From Vanilla planifolia (Eukaryota; Streptophyta; Magnoliopsida; Asparagales; Orchidaceae), in contig CM043869.1 in the NCBI GenBank assembly GCA_023846275.1, forward strand, positions 19,067,501-19,131,500: a stretch of DNA of 64,000 nt, in the 5' to 3' direction. The position numbers were made by a program, and so were the translations under genes. This document shows positions 26,901 to 37,525 of this stretch, piece by piece. Within the stretch, counting starts at the first letter, position 1; each line of letters starts with the position of its first letter. The notes beneath the pieces were generated by a model that was not told the DNA's origin, did not search any database, and worked only from the letters and a program-made list of their open reading frames with translations.

Positions 26901-29270
26901 AGAGCAAGTAGTATTTACTACTTAGCCCAAAAGTATTTTAATAGACAATAATAGTTAAACATATTCTAGCCATTTTTAAAAATGATCAATTCCACATAAC
27001 TACAACTCTATTTTGCTGGTTTGTTTGGAAATTCACCTCCATGTTCACTTAATATCGAGATAATTAAGTTCCCTCATTGATTCTAAATTTCCATGGCCAA
27101 TTGAGAAAATTGTTCAAATTATCCTTTCTTTTGTCTATGGAAGAGCACACAAATACATCATGAATAATCATCTATGATAACAAGATAATACTTCTTTGCA
27201 CTTAAACTAAATAGTTTGATCAAAAGGTCAAGGTGTTAAAGCTATAAGTTCTACTAGTAGACACCAACCCTTTTGGTTTGAAAAAGGATTTCATTTGTTT
27301 CCTCATTTCACATGGTCCGAAAATATAATCACTCTCAAACTTGAGCAATGGAAATTTCCAAACAACATCTAATCTAACCATCTTTCTTAATGTTGAAAGG
27401 CTAGCATGATAAAATCTATGACGTCTTACCCGAACATCATTAATTGTGATGCTAAACACTTCAATTCATTTTAGTGTAGCTAAATTTTAAATCAAGCAAA
27501 TAAATACAAAGAATAACCAAAAATGCATAAAGTGTGATGAAAAAAATAGATCCCAATAGAAATGCTAGAACAGATGAAGTATTTCTAAATAATTATAAAA
27601 TAATACTAATAATTACAATAGCATAAGACAAATCTCCTAGATAATAAGTTCTTAGATTTAGGCTCCAAAATTATTCATATCTTATCCAAATATAACTTCA
27701 ATGTAAAAAATGGAGGCTAATTATATCAATAAAACTCTTTATGCATTGAATATTTCCATTGGCTTTTAGCAATTTCAAGGCCAAATCTCATTTACATAAG
27801 ATATTAAGTTCTTGTTTGCAAAATAAATTTCAAACTATCTTTTCAAAAGTTTTTCCTTTTCAAACTTAAAGTCACTAGAATTTTGGCAAAATCTTTTCAT
27901 CAAAACTCCATATCATCTCAAAGAAATCTCCTTTTCAAATACTAATTTTTAAATACTCATTTTCAAAACTCTTTTTTAAACTTAAAATACATACAAAAAC
28001 AAGCCAAGTTACATCATCTTATATAACTGCCCTAGCTTTGATATTGCAACACCAAACCTTCACATCATTAGGATTTAAAAAAACGAAGGTAATGTTTTAA
28101 ATATAGCAAGCAAGACAACAAATATGTGATTACGCAAATATTGAAGAATTCAAGTTCCATTTAGATTTCCAATAACATCAAGAAAATAGTAAGGTTAATC
28201 AACAACACATCATTGTTATAAATGACTAAATTGTGAACGTCTCTGTAAAATGCTATAAAAAAGTAATAGTACCACAAGTAAAACTTAAGTATTTGTTGGG
28301 TACAAAGATGACATGATAAGCATATGCTGAGGATAATAAGAAATTGCCTAAAGGTTTGTATCTAAATATTATGCTAAATAAAATGTGTGAAGGTTTGCTA
28401 AAGAAACACCTTTGATCATTATTGATTAAACATTAAATGTAAGGGAACTCCTTTTGATTGATTAATTTTGTTTAACTAAAATTTAAGAACACATGCAAAA
28501 TACTCATAAAAAATTGATATACAAAGGAGACACAATGCAGACTTAGAGAACCCAGACGAATAGGTATAGACTCAATGCTGTGGACCACAAATTAGTGGAG
28601 GTTAAACACGCTCCGCCACTCCACCTTTCTCCATTCGCCTCTCCATTTTTCCTCTCCCTCACCTTCATTCATCCATAACAATTGGTGTTGACAATATATG
28701 AGTAGATGTTAAACCACATTCTCATATCATGTTGCTTGGGTGAGCTTCCTTTTAGACCTATGGTATGACATAAGAAGCAAACCTTGAATTCTTGTTTAAC
28801 CCTGCGCTATTTTGCATTTGGTTTGCCCAAAGCTATTCCAAATGATTTATCTCTTTTTTAACTAGTTAATGTTGCCGAGCTTAAAAATGCGTGCAGTCTA
28901 TTTGAAGAAACCCCGAGCAGATTCAAAAAAGGATGTTATCGCATTAAAATGGAGTGACGAACATACCTAAATGATGTTTTGTCCTCTCGATAAGAGAAGT
29001 CCTGTACCTTGATAACACACTGGCCATGTAAGCTTCCCTATCTCCCGTAATATCATCGTCAGCCTCCGGCTCCTTGATCGCGTAGCACGACGATTGCACA
29101 TTCCTCCCAAGAACGATCTCCCTGTTTTTCACGCGGTTCTCGCTCAGTACACCATGCTCCTCGAGCACTAAAGGAGAAGCCATCTCGTAGGGTTCGAACT
29201 CCTTTGGCAGTGTCTCTACGCTTTCGCTTGGATTCATGGCGACGTTGCCGTTGGTGTTGTTACCCAGCAT
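11989..29270 (-). CDS. Serine decarboxylase (PLP-dependent, group II), complete spliced gene, 485 aa
   Basis: This enzyme decarboxylates L-serine to ethanolamine, the precursor of phosphatidylethanolamine and choline in plants. Older annotations call the family histidine decarboxylase-like. Coding exons on the minus strand are 29270-28967, 13441-13210, 13075-12882, 12807-12674 and 12582-11989 (stop TGA). All introns are GT-AG, the phases close exactly, and the sum is 1458 nt, close to the roughly 480 residues usual for plant SDC. The N-terminal block REIVLGRNV leads into the family signature [15 protein letters not shown]. Exon 4 carries HCDGALFG, with His273 and Asp275 as expected for cofactor contact. 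Exon 5 has [17 protein letters not shown], where Lys307 should form the Schiff base. The start was chosen because no ATG lies between it and an in-frame stop at 29316-29318. Intron 1 is 15525 bp; the others are 74-134 bp. The N-terminal 60 residues are variable and the least certain part. Confidence 0.93.
14787..14799 (+). other. Retrotransposon primer binding site (initiator Met tRNA type)
   Basis: TGGTATCAGAGCC is the standard plant LTR-retrotransposon primer binding site complementary to the 3' end of initiator methionine tRNA. It lies upstream of gypsy gag/pol remnants in the same orientation, so a 5' LTR should end immediately before it. I could not define that LTR's other end. Confidence 0.7.
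14787..17760 (+). mobile_element. Ty3/gypsy retrotransposon remnant (gag, protease, RT, RNase H pieces)
   Basis: After the primer binding site the order of decayed domains is as in Ty3/gypsy elements. A zinc-knuckle half, [11 protein letters not shown], lies near 15870-15900. A protease/linker region follows, with [18 protein letters not shown] (about 16180) and [12 protein letters not shown] (about 16400). RT starts at LLEDFKDI (about 16650). Further pieces are [18 protein letters not shown] (about 17240-17300) and [13 protein letters not shown]. Many stops and frameshifts break every domain, so nothing is functional. The element is cut off near 17760, before integrase. Clade assignment (chromovirus-like) is inference from remembered sequences. 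Confidence 0.75.
17800..18500 (-). mobile_element. Ty3/gypsy integrase remnant, opposite orientation
   Basis: Reading the minus strand gives a decayed integrase core. SRFPK lies near 18230, followed by a frame-shifted equivalent of the SAYHPQTDGQTE motif at about 18150. [18 protein letters not shown] and [10 protein letters not shown] follow at about 18000-18110. Upstream DVAHLF (about 18450) fits the start of the integrase region. Stops break all frames. It lies tail-to-tail with the plus-strand gypsy remnant, so it comes from a separate insertion. Confidence 0.6.
18940..20250 (+). repeat. Long direct repeat, copy A (diverged)
   Basis: This segment matches copy B at 20680-21860 in collinear order. 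Shared blocks include a C/T-rich stretch at its left end, a block around TAATGGAG followed by GATGATAGA-like sequence, AATTGGTAACAAAC (near 19880), and a right-end block around TATAAATTTGCCAT (near 20215). The offset is about 1.6-1.7 kb. The copies have many substitutions and indels. They could be the LTRs of a short non-autonomous element or an old segmental duplication. Confidence 0.5.
19415..19605 (+). repeat. Tandem duplication, period 102 bp
   Basis: Two copies begin GTGCTTTAGTCAAGGAGA (19415) and GTGCTTTGGTCAAGGAGA (19517). They continue with GTAAATGACAAA and GAATATCTCTCTT at matching spacing. The duplication lies inside copy A of the larger direct repeat. Confidence 0.7.
20680..21860 (+). 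repeat. Long direct repeat, copy B (diverged)
   Basis: Partner of the repeat at 18940-20250. The block after AATGGAGAAACTT (about 20830), AATTGGTAACAAACC (about 21541) and TATAAATTTGCCAT (about 21825) appear in the same order as in copy A. The unique sequence between the copies is only about 400-500 bp and has no recognisable gene. Confidence 0.5.
22900..22922 (+). repeat. Poly-A tract, 23 nt
   Basis: An uninterrupted run of 23 A inside SDC intron 1, followed by AG-rich sequence. It could be the tail of a retroposed copy, but no parent sequence or target-site duplication could be assigned. Confidence 0.9.
24744..24766. repeat. (AT)n microsatellite
   Basis: A perfect AT dinucleotide run of about 11 units, in SDC intron 1 next to the copia remnant. 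Confidence 0.9.
24880..27460 (-). mobile_element. Ty1/copia retrotransposon pol remnant
   Basis: The minus strand reads pol in copia order. The pre-integrase/integrase zinc region lies at 27220-27459 with [34 protein letters not shown] and STSRTYSF, equivalent to the H...H...C..C motif of related elements. Decayed integrase and RT follow. The RNase H tail near 24900-24950 reads [15 protein letters not shown], matching the IELQFVHTDDQLADIF-type end of copia polyproteins. Stops and indels occur throughout. A degenerate primer-binding-like sequence near 28030-28060 suggests the original 5' end, but gag is mostly missing and neither LTR could be delimited. Confidence 0.65.
26321..26692 (-). repeat. 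Tandem duplication, period 188 bp, within the copia remnant
   Basis: The segment starting TTATCCTTTGGTTCTTCCTC at 26321 recurs at 26509 and is collinear to the end, where each copy finishes with CAACTAGTATCATTCTCATA. The two copies differ by scattered substitutions and a short indel, so the duplication is not recent. Confidence 0.8.
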
Positions 29271-29520
29271 AGCTGCTGTTCGGTTGATTGTCTTGGCCAA
29301 TGCCTCTCCCTGATGCTAGATTTAGCGAGCAGGAAAGGGTCAGTACTGTAGCGGCAAAACACAATCAGATCTGAAGAAAGTCGAGCAAAAAGCCGATTAC
29401 ACGGGGGATTGGAGGCGGGAGAAGGAATTGATCACACGTAAAGCACGTGTGAGTATGCATCCATCGCAAGTGGAAGACGGGCCGTTTGGTGCTCCGTTTG
29501 GTGCTCGAACCTAAATCAAA
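29271..29520 (-). promoter_or_regulatory. SDC 5' leader and proximal promoter with a G-box
   Basis: Composition is less AT-rich than the flanks, as expected for a plant promoter/leader. A palindromic G-box CACGTG sits at 29444-29449, about 175 bp upstream of the start codon, beside an ACACGTA element. G-boxes bind bZIP and bHLH factors, so light, ABA or stress control is possible but unproven. No clear TATA box was seen. Confidence 0.45.
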
Positions 29521-32500
29521 ATTAATCCCATCTCCATGTGTCTTAAGCTTAATCCTTTGTTAATCTCTCTTTTCCCCATCAGCGATCTCCTAAGATAGCA
29601 CCATTTTAGTATTATTACCTTCCATCACCTCTACTATTGTCTCTTTCCATCCACATCCCACACTCCCCACACACACTCTTATGTCGAGCATCATTGTTAT
29701 GGACGTCCTACTTTGTCGTCTAACTACCTTTGAAGCAAACTTTTCTCGTCTCTCAAAACATCCTCTTTAATCATTTATTTCACTATTTTCTCTCATCTTT
29801 TTTATTTGTTTTTTTTTTTATTATAAATTCAACATTCCTTTTATACATATATAAGAAAAACTTGCTTAAAAAATAATCTATTATGATTGAAATGTTAATC
29901 ACTCGTCTTGCTTGGGACAACTTATGACGATAGCATTTTTTAAGTTTATTTGTCCCATCACTAGGCTAAACGAGCTCTAATTGTATTTTTTTTTTTTTTT
30001 TGCTTCCACTCTCCTCTCTGACCTCTACTCTCATTGACCTCTTCCACCACATTTCTTTGTGGTCACTCTGGTTTCTATTATTGATCTCAAACTCAATTCA
30101 TTATCTTTTTTATAGTCTTGTTTCTTCTTTCACTTTTGTTTCTCTCATTGAATTTTGTCATCTCTTCAAACATCAACCACCATCGTTTTACACTAAAAAG
30201 AATAGGATAACTCAATCATAGTATAGCAAACAAATGTGATCCAAAGATAAATCATTTATCCTAGTTAAATTATAAAAATAGTTTATCTTGACCCTAAGCA
30301 AATAAGATCATAAAAGTGATTAGTTATAGAGAAGTAATAACAACACAAATTAACAACAAAAGAAGAAAAAGAAATATAATTTACATAAATAATCCTCCAA
30401 TATTTGTAATTTCTTTAAATGTATTCCAAATTTTGAAAATTGTGAAAGTGATATTATCCATAGGTAAGACTATTTATACAAATACTTAACTATTTTTATA
30501 TAAAATTAAATTTTTGAGTAAGTTGTTTATAAAAACTTAATTATGCAATCAATGCATATTTTTTAAAATCTTGCAAAGCAACATTATTGATAAGAAATAT
30601 ACTTTTTGACAAATTTGAACATTGACATATAGTTCAGGCTCATTCTAAAATGTTTTAAGAATAAAATTTTTATATGAAAATTTTCATAAATATCAATTCA
30701 AAAATTTTAAATAAAAAATATAAAACTTTGTGGGCATACATGCCCAAAAAATATATTTCTTTATTGTATTTTGATTATATTATGACATTTTATTAATTCA
30801 AATAACATCAAATAAACTTTGCTTAATGAAACTTTCTGAATAGAATTGGAACTAATGAGACAAATCTAACAAACTACTTATCAAAAAATATAAATATAAA
30901 CTATTTCTTATGATAAAGATAATTGTGTTAAATGAAAATTAGTTTTAGTTAATTCTCATTTAGTTTTATGAGCTAGGGAGCTTTTGTGATGTATGAATGA
31001 CACAAAGCTTCTTAAGTGATTCTATATTGCAAATTCATTATTTAGACTAGACTTGAGCTTAAGACCTATCTTGATGACATGACTTGTCCCTTTAAGACTT
31101 ACAATCAATATCAAGCCATCCATGTGTATGAAAGACTTGGCTTTTATTTATATAAATTCCTAATAACATTGGACAATATGAATGACTTGTTTGCGAATGC
31201 CAAACAATGTTGGACCAATCATTAGTAGATGCACTTGCTTTAATACTTCATATATTATCAATATTATTAGTAGATAGATGGATAAGTTGATAAGGATTAA
31301 TAAAAAATAATGAATTAGGATTTAAGATGCTAGACAAGCATAAAAGATATAATTTTGCTTATTGATATATATGATTTATTTCATTTTATTATTGTTAGTT
31401 GATTTAGATTATGTTAATGATTAAGATAAGAGGATATCTCAAGTAAGATATATATTTGCTTTTATTGGTTGTGCCATTAGTTTGAAACATTCTCTAGGAT
31501 TTATGCTCACCAAAGTTACACTAATTGACAAGTTTGGACTATCATTGGACTTGGGCCATTTGTAAGTGTTGGTGACTTTTTGAGGTAAGAGAAGTTTTTA
31601 TGAGTTAGTTTAATAACCATTCTACTTTGCAAGATTAATGATCCAAGACAATGAAAATAATTTTTAATTATATCTTGAATTTTGAAATTTAAAAAAATTT
31701 GTTTTTGTTTAAGAAAAATATAATTTAGTTTGATTAACTAAATCAAAGGAAATATGTAAAAAAATAATTTTATGAAGAAAAATATATTAAATAATATCTA
31801 TTATTATTTTTAATTAATTATTTCTCAAAATATAAAACTATTTATTTAGTTGAAAAATAAAAAATAAAAAAAACACTAAACAAGGAGAAAAGTTCATGCT
31901 TAGAGCAAAGCAAGAAAGAAGGGAAATGATCTAAATCGTTTTTGGAACAACATCAATATAGATTCTTAATTAAGAGATTTTTAGGGGATAACAGAGAAGA
32001 AAAATTTGTTATGTTATAAATTAAATTGAATTAGATGTGAAATCACTCTTTATTTTTTACAATATGTCCTTTGTTCTGTTTGAAATTCTTGTAATTGGTT
32101 TAGATTTTTAGTTATCTAGTTTTATTTAGACTTGATTTTGATCATATTTTTTTTCACTTCACTTTGTCCAATTAAAGTTGACTATTTCTTATCAAACAAA
32201 GTAAAAATATTTGTTTAGTATATTTTACTCTTAATAAATATAATTATGTGACATGCTTGATTTTACCTAATAAATAGGTAATAAACAAGTTATATTTTTC
32301 AATATACAAACAAATACTAAATACACCAATACTTGTGTTTGCTAGTTGTATTGAAAAATTATTATTACTTATTAGAAATATAAAAAAAATGTGAAGTGAT
32401 TCATTAAAAAATATTTATATTTATATTAAATACCTTTGTCATAAACAATAGTAGATGGCTTTTAAGTTATGCCAAATAGATTCATAATAAAATTGGATAG

Positions 32501-34139
32501 TAATAGCACAAGTTGATGATAAAATCTCATTAAGTGAATAAAGTATAAACTATTGAGATTGCTAAGTTTTTGTTTCAATATTAGTGTATGCAAATTTTAA
32601 ATTTAAGATATTCATTTAAAGAAAAAAAGTTATTTTTTTATATTTTGCTCCCATTTGAGTTTCATTAACAAAATTAAGAAACATAATGATTTAATATATC
32701 TTTCATAAAATATAACTCTAAGTTGTTTGCAATTTGTATATCCACAAATAACAATTATGAAATTGATAAGAGTCAGAGTATGAGCCATGTCTTTTAAAGC
32801 AAATGCCACTTTAAATAAGATTTTAACTTTGTTTCATTGAAAAGAATCAATATCTTAGTCCTCATTGTTTCATCTTGGTATCGTTATCATTATGTATTGA
32901 TGATATTTCGTATTGATATAAAAGCTAAGTTCTTTAATACATTATCTATTTAGATATTTCCTCTGTTTGATTAATTTATTTTATTAAAGAAAATTTAAAT
33001 AGCTTTTTATGAGAATTTAATTTATCTTTGGATTCATAAAACATAATTTCTTGTCCTCCATTTATGACATCATTATTACTAAAATCTCTTTTCCAATGAA
33101 TTTAGGCCTAATTTATGACTAAATAATGGAAATTCTTACATCATTATTTTGCTTACATCATTATTTTGCTCTTGACATCCAAAAGTAATTATTTCTCTAA
33201 TCTCATATTTGATTCTATTGCTAGTTTTGCAAATACGTGTCATCACAACACACTGATATTAAAGCTCTGGTAAAATGTTGGTGACAACAAAGTATGAGAT
33301 TAAGAAAATATATAACTTAAAGAGTTTAGGGCTCTAGAAAACCAAGTTAAGAGGACTAAGTGTCTAATAAATAGCTATAAAGGCACTTAGGGCAAAATAA
33401 AAAATGCAAAAAACTATGAGTGTGCCAAAAATAAGATAGATGTAAAAACTTTTTCTATTATTTAGCCTTGTTGATCATATAAGGTTTTGGCAAAACTTTT
33501 GTAGGATATACCTACATAAGGGTAATGGCAAAAGCTAGAATCATTATTCATGACTAAGAGTCACGAACAAGTTTTATGTAAAATAAAAGCTATATTTATT
33601 CAATTATGAAAGTATAGTTATTAATTCATTTCTTTATATATTTATAATATGTTCTCATTACCTAATACCAAATATCTTAATATAAAATGATCTCCTCTTT
33701 TATAAGCATTTTGATGTTTTATTATATATTTGGAAAGGAATTTTTGCCCTCCAATTTGTTCATATCTTTTGCAACCTTTTGATCAATAGAATATTCCTCT
33801 CCTCTATGTGAACCACGTAAAATATTGTCTTTTATTCTTGATTTTATATGGTACTATTTTATTGATCATCTCATTTTATCCATTTAAAGCTTTTATTAAT
33901 ATGCACCACTCGTCATGACTTTGATAAATGTAAATTATCCTCGTAAATGGTTTTTAAATTTGAAAACTAGATAAAATTTGAAGTCAATTAAATAGATAAA
34001 ATAAAAAAATTCTCAATAGAAACTAAACAAGTAAGATGGAAATATTTTAATGAAATTATTTTGTTGCAATAAATATATCTAATGTTGCAAAGAATAGCTA
34101 TTAGTATAACTCAATTATGATATTTGGAGATTTGAAAAA
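29521..34139. other. AT-rich intergenic region, no gene recognised
   Basis: AT-rich sequence upstream of SDC. It includes a 16-nt poly-T run at 29986-30001 and C/T-rich sequence near 29540-30200, but no domain, exon series or delimited mobile element. The right end (about 33780-34110) is one half of an old direct repeat listed separately. Confidence 0.55.
33780..34110 (+). repeat. Old direct repeat, left copy
   Basis: Blocks such as ATCAATAGAATATTCCTCTC, GATAAATGTAAATT, ACTAGATAAAAT, GAAATATTTTAATGA and AAAGAATAGCT occur in the same order here and at 38255-38585. The pair brackets the solo LTR at 34145-38212, which must have inserted between them, since the LTR has its own target-site duplication. 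Confidence 0.6.
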
Positions 34140-34144
34140 GATTA
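34140..34144 (+). other. Target-site duplication of outer solo LTR, left copy (GATTA)
   Basis: GATTA directly precedes the element start TGTAACAGCC and is repeated at 38213-38217 directly after the terminal CTGACA. A 5-bp duplication is standard for LTR-retrotransposon integration. Confidence 0.85.
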
Positions 34145-34720
34145 TGTAACAGCCCTAGTTTTCTCTTATTTGTATTTTTATATTTTTTATAGAAAGAACT
34201 CTGTGAGACGAATCTAACGATGTTTAATTTGTAATTTTCGGAGCTCTAATGAATAAATTATGAATTTTTGAAGATTTGGGATAAATTTGTAACGTAGAGG
34301 ATAGATCTGTAAATTTTAAATGTCGGCTTAGTTCAAATCCGATTGGCGGAGGATATATTTGCAAATAGAAAATTTAGAGGGGGTTTTCTGCAAAAAAATG
34401 CGGTTCACGATCCTTCCATTTAGTCGGTTTCGGCCGCGGCTATAAAAGCCGACTTTGCTCGTTTGAAACGCGTTTCTGCGAACGCTGCGGCTAGACACTA
34501 CGGCGAGGAAATTTTGTGAATTTCGGCACGCGACGACAACGGCCAACGAAGGTGAATTTTATTTTCTTTGTTGTTTTATAAGTTTTAGGGGAGCGGCGGT
34601 CAGTTGGCCGACGAGAGACTTAAGAATTAAAGTTCGCCGGCGAAGTACTTTGGTTTCGCCGGACGCGAGAGAGAGGGACGGCGTGAACCGGTCCAGGCTT
34701 TGGACCGGGTTACGCTGAAC

Positions 34721-34725
34721 CGGAT
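34721..34725 (+). other. Target-site duplication of nested LTR, left copy (CGGAT)
   Basis: CGGAT directly precedes TGTTACACC and is repeated at 36653-36657 directly after the terminal ATTTCA. Confidence 0.85.
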
Positions 34726-35654
34726 TGTTACACCTTTGTGTTTGATGAGTCAAGAATAAATGTGTATATTTTATTTGGGCTTGATTTTAAGTAAAATTGT
34801 TACTAATTAATTAAATCAAGCCATGTATTTTAGATGTCTAAAATAATGGTCTCTAAGGGCCTTGAGATCATGGCATACTTCAAGGAATTTTGAGACATGC
34901 GCAAGATTTTTTATAATTAAATTTCTTTTTATTTTTCTTGAATTTGATATGTCCAAACTTTGAGATTACGAGGCACACTAGTAGTATTAACATTTAAAAA
35001 TATTATAAAATTATTTAATACTGAATTTTGATTTTTGGGCCAAGCATATTTGACAAAATGTATAGACATGGGTATTTGATTTTTTAATATTATTTTGGAA
35101 TCGTTTTCTACGAATTTTTTTTCATAGCCACTTAATTAACTTATAATACTATAAGAATATAAAATTATTTTTATACACTTATATTCAAATCTTTGGCTAA
35201 AAAATTCGTCAAAAATACCCTAAAACAGCCGAAGTCTCGGGAAAATGCACTGTAGCATTGGGCGGGTCGACCCGGCGCGAAAACAGCCCGTCCAGGTTTT
35301 TTAGAAATTAAAAATTTAATTTAAAAATAAAAATTTGGTTGACCCGAAAAGGCTAGGCCAAAGCCCGCCGAGAGGAGCTCGGCTAGCGCTGGTCAACGGT
35401 CAAACCAACAGTGCCTGGCTTAAGCCAAGCCCGCCCAAAAGGAGCTCGGGCTAGGATAAACTGCAGCGCGGTCAACAGTCAATGAACAGATGCTTGGCTA
35501 AGTCAACCCGAACCGGGTGGTGAAATCCCGGTCAAGGAAGGGGGGAGCCGGCCCCAAAGTGGCTCGGAAGTTACTCGGCGCAAATTCCTTATAAAGCGCT
35601 GTGCCGAATCCCATTCTGCAGTGTGGGACTAAAAATCCCACCTTATTAACTTCC

Positions 35655-35930
35655 GCGGGATCCAATGGCGCAGATCAAGCCCGCCCAGATCCAACGGGCG
35701 AGAGAAAATTCGAACGGCTGCTTCGCGAGGTTAATCAGCGCCGTTCGTTCAGCGCGCGGGATCCAATGGCGCAGATCAAGCCCGCCCAGATCCAACGGGC
35801 GAGAGTAAATTCGAACGGCTGTTTCGCGAGATTAATCAGTGCCGTTCGTTCAGCGCGCGGGATCCAATGGCTCAGATCAAGTCCGCCTGGATCCAACGGT
35901 CTGGATTAAGCCCGAACGGTAAAATGCGTA
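35655..35930 (+). repeat. 101-bp tandem repeat array in the U3 part of the nested LTR
   Basis: Units starting GCGGGATCCAATGG lie at 35655, 35756 and 35857, giving an exact 101-bp period. The first two units are nearly identical (GATCAAGCCCGCCCAGATCC, then TTCGAACGGCTG). The third diverges after about 50 bp. The array is strongly CpG-rich against an AT-rich background and lies just upstream of the likely LTR TATA box, the usual place for enhancer repeats. Confidence 0.85.
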
Positions 35931-36049
35931 AATAAATCTGCGCCGTCCGTTTTTGGGCCTGGATCGGACGGTGGCTGCTTTCCGTCCGTTGCCCAAACGG
36001 CTAATTAATTTTTGGAGCCGTTGGGGGTGTTTTTAGAGCTCAAATTTGA

Positions 36050-36062
36050 GCTCTATAAATAT
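36050..36062 (+). promoter_or_regulatory. Likely TATA box of the nested LTR promoter
   Basis: CTCTATAAATATG lies downstream of the tandem repeats and about 600 bp before the LTR end. It is a good match to the plant TATA consensus and marks the probable U3/R boundary of the LTR. Confidence 0.5.
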
Positions 36063-36652
36063 GTAAAATTTATGTATTTTTCAGTTTAACCTTTGCTAAA
36101 TTTTCCAAAGATTTCAGATCTCAAAATTCGAGCACTCAAGCAAAAACGGTGGATCCAAGCTCGAAAAAGCAAAGCGGCAAGAAGGCTATTGGAATTAGAG
36201 GTTTTTCAATTATTTCTCAATTTCTATCCCTCTAATTTCTCGATTGTGTGTGCCTCCTCTTTTCTCCTATTTCTCGAGTTATTTGCCAATTTTTGTATTT
36301 TTCGTTTTGGGGCAAGGGCGTCCCGGCAGTAGTGCTAAAGCCCCGGGTTTGAGTTGAGCCCAGAAAAAACTCAAGTAGGTTTGGGATTAGCCGTAGTAAA
36401 AATCCCAAGTAGGTTCGAGGTGAACCGTAGGAAAAACCTCACTTGTAATCGGTGCATTTAGTGGATTTTTCCCAACACCGGTTGGGGGTGGACGTAGACT
36501 CGGTTTTGAGTCGAACCACTTGAAAGTTTGTGTGTTCAATGTTCTTCACTGTTGCTTAAAGTCTTTTAAGTTTTAATTTCTAAAGTTATAAGATTTTTAA
36601 ATACACAATTCACCCCCCCTCTTGTGGGATTTCTTTAGCACAAATCATTTCA

Positions 36653-36657
36653 CGGAT
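36653..36657 (+). other. Target-site duplication of nested LTR, right copy (CGGAT)
   Basis: Identical to the left copy at 34721-34725; it marks the insertion point within the outer LTR. Confidence 0.85.
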
Positions 36658-37370
36658 GCCGAGCGCGCGCGGTCCAGCACGCCAAGCACGCCCGGTCGAG
36701 CGCCGAGAGCGCGTAGTCCAGTGCGCTGGGAGAGGGCGGTCCAGCACCGCGAAAGGAAATTTTGGGAAAAATGCCGTTTGGAAAAGCTTTTAGAAAGCTT
36801 TTCTGCGCGGGCGGTCCAGCGCCGAGCGTGCGCTCGCGGTCCAGCGCCGAGCGTGTGCGCGCGGTCCAGCGGGCGGTTTAGTGCCGCGTAAGCCCATCTT
36901 TTGGGATTATTTTGGGGTGTGTTTGGGAAAGCTTTTAGAAAGCAATTTTTGACTAATAAGCATATTTAAATTAATTATTTGTGTATTTTACGGGCTTGTA
37001 GGACATCAAGAAGAAGCAGAAGTGAGTAAGACAGTTGGTACAACAAATTCAGGTAGATAAATTCGTAACATGTGATATAGCACAATAGTATTTATTTATA
37101 TTTCAATACATGGTTTCTTATGGGCTGCATTACAGTTTTTCTTTACATGACTTTTATCTCATGGCTTGATATATGTTTTATGGTGTTATTTTCTGATTGA
37201 ACTGAAAGCATAAAAGATAACAAAAAGGAAATTGAAACAAAAAGCATAATATGAGATAAAATATAATTGGTTGGACATATTGATATGGTTTTGGCATATT
37301 TATCACATGTGTGACATGGTTGGAAAATAAAAATGAAAATTGGATTCCTGGAGACATTATCCTCACCACT

Positions 37371-37525
37371 AGGCCTAGCGGATGAGATCGCAGGGTATCG
37401 ATCTTCGGATCAGATATCTGCCTAGTGTGTATGTGTACCATGACCTCCGTATATATTGATGACACCAGGCCTAGCGGATGTGATCGCAGGGTATCGGTCT
37501 TCGGATCAGATATTTGCCTAGTGTT
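37371..37525 (+). repeat. 96-bp tandem duplication in the outer LTR
   Basis: AGGCCTAGCGGATG begins at 37371 and again at 37467. The shared unit continues with GATCGCAGGGTATCG, TCTTCGGATCAGATAT and TGCCTAGTGT. Only a few substitutions separate the copies. Confidence 0.85.

Larger units (their letters stand above)
13442..28966 (-). other. SDC intron 1, 15.5 kb, filled with transposon remnants
   Basis: The donor at 28966 reads GTATGT right after a codon-first G. The acceptor ends GCAG at 13442, before GTTACCC. Joining the two restores the Gly-Tyr expected between exon 1 and exon 2 in this family. Within the intron I recognise gypsy remnants on both strands, a copia remnant, a pair of long direct repeats, and simple repeats. 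The rest is AT-rich with no host gene found. Confidence 0.85.
34726..36652 (+). mobile_element. Nested solo LTR, SIRE/Maximus-like Ty1/copia, 1927 bp
   Basis: It begins TGTTACACCTTTGTGTTTGA and ends ...CAAATCATTTCA between perfect CGGAT duplications inside the outer LTR. The GTGTTTGATGA-like start and the AATTCACCCCCCCTCTTGTG-type end resemble LTRs of the Maximus/SIRE copia lineage. It lacks any internal coding region, so it is a solo LTR. Inside are a GC-rich 101-bp tandem array, a likely TATA box near 36050, and transcribed-looking sequence after it. The nesting makes it younger than the outer LTR. Confidence 0.85.

Noticed and set aside
28944..29300. Separate short gene for the SDC N-terminus
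   Set aside because: The frame ends at a perfect donor whose phase fits SDC exon 2; the apparent upstream start is a TTG, and the first ATG is at 29270.
35601..35909. 102-codon open frame with repeated peptide units
   Set aside because: Translation of the 101-bp tandem array in the LTR; because 101 is not a multiple of three the repeat does not keep one frame, so it is not a protein repeat.
36622..36891. Arg/Ala-rich 89-codon open frame
   Set aside because: Falls in the CpG-rich repeats of the outer LTR and crosses the nested LTR junction; the absence of stops follows from high GC.
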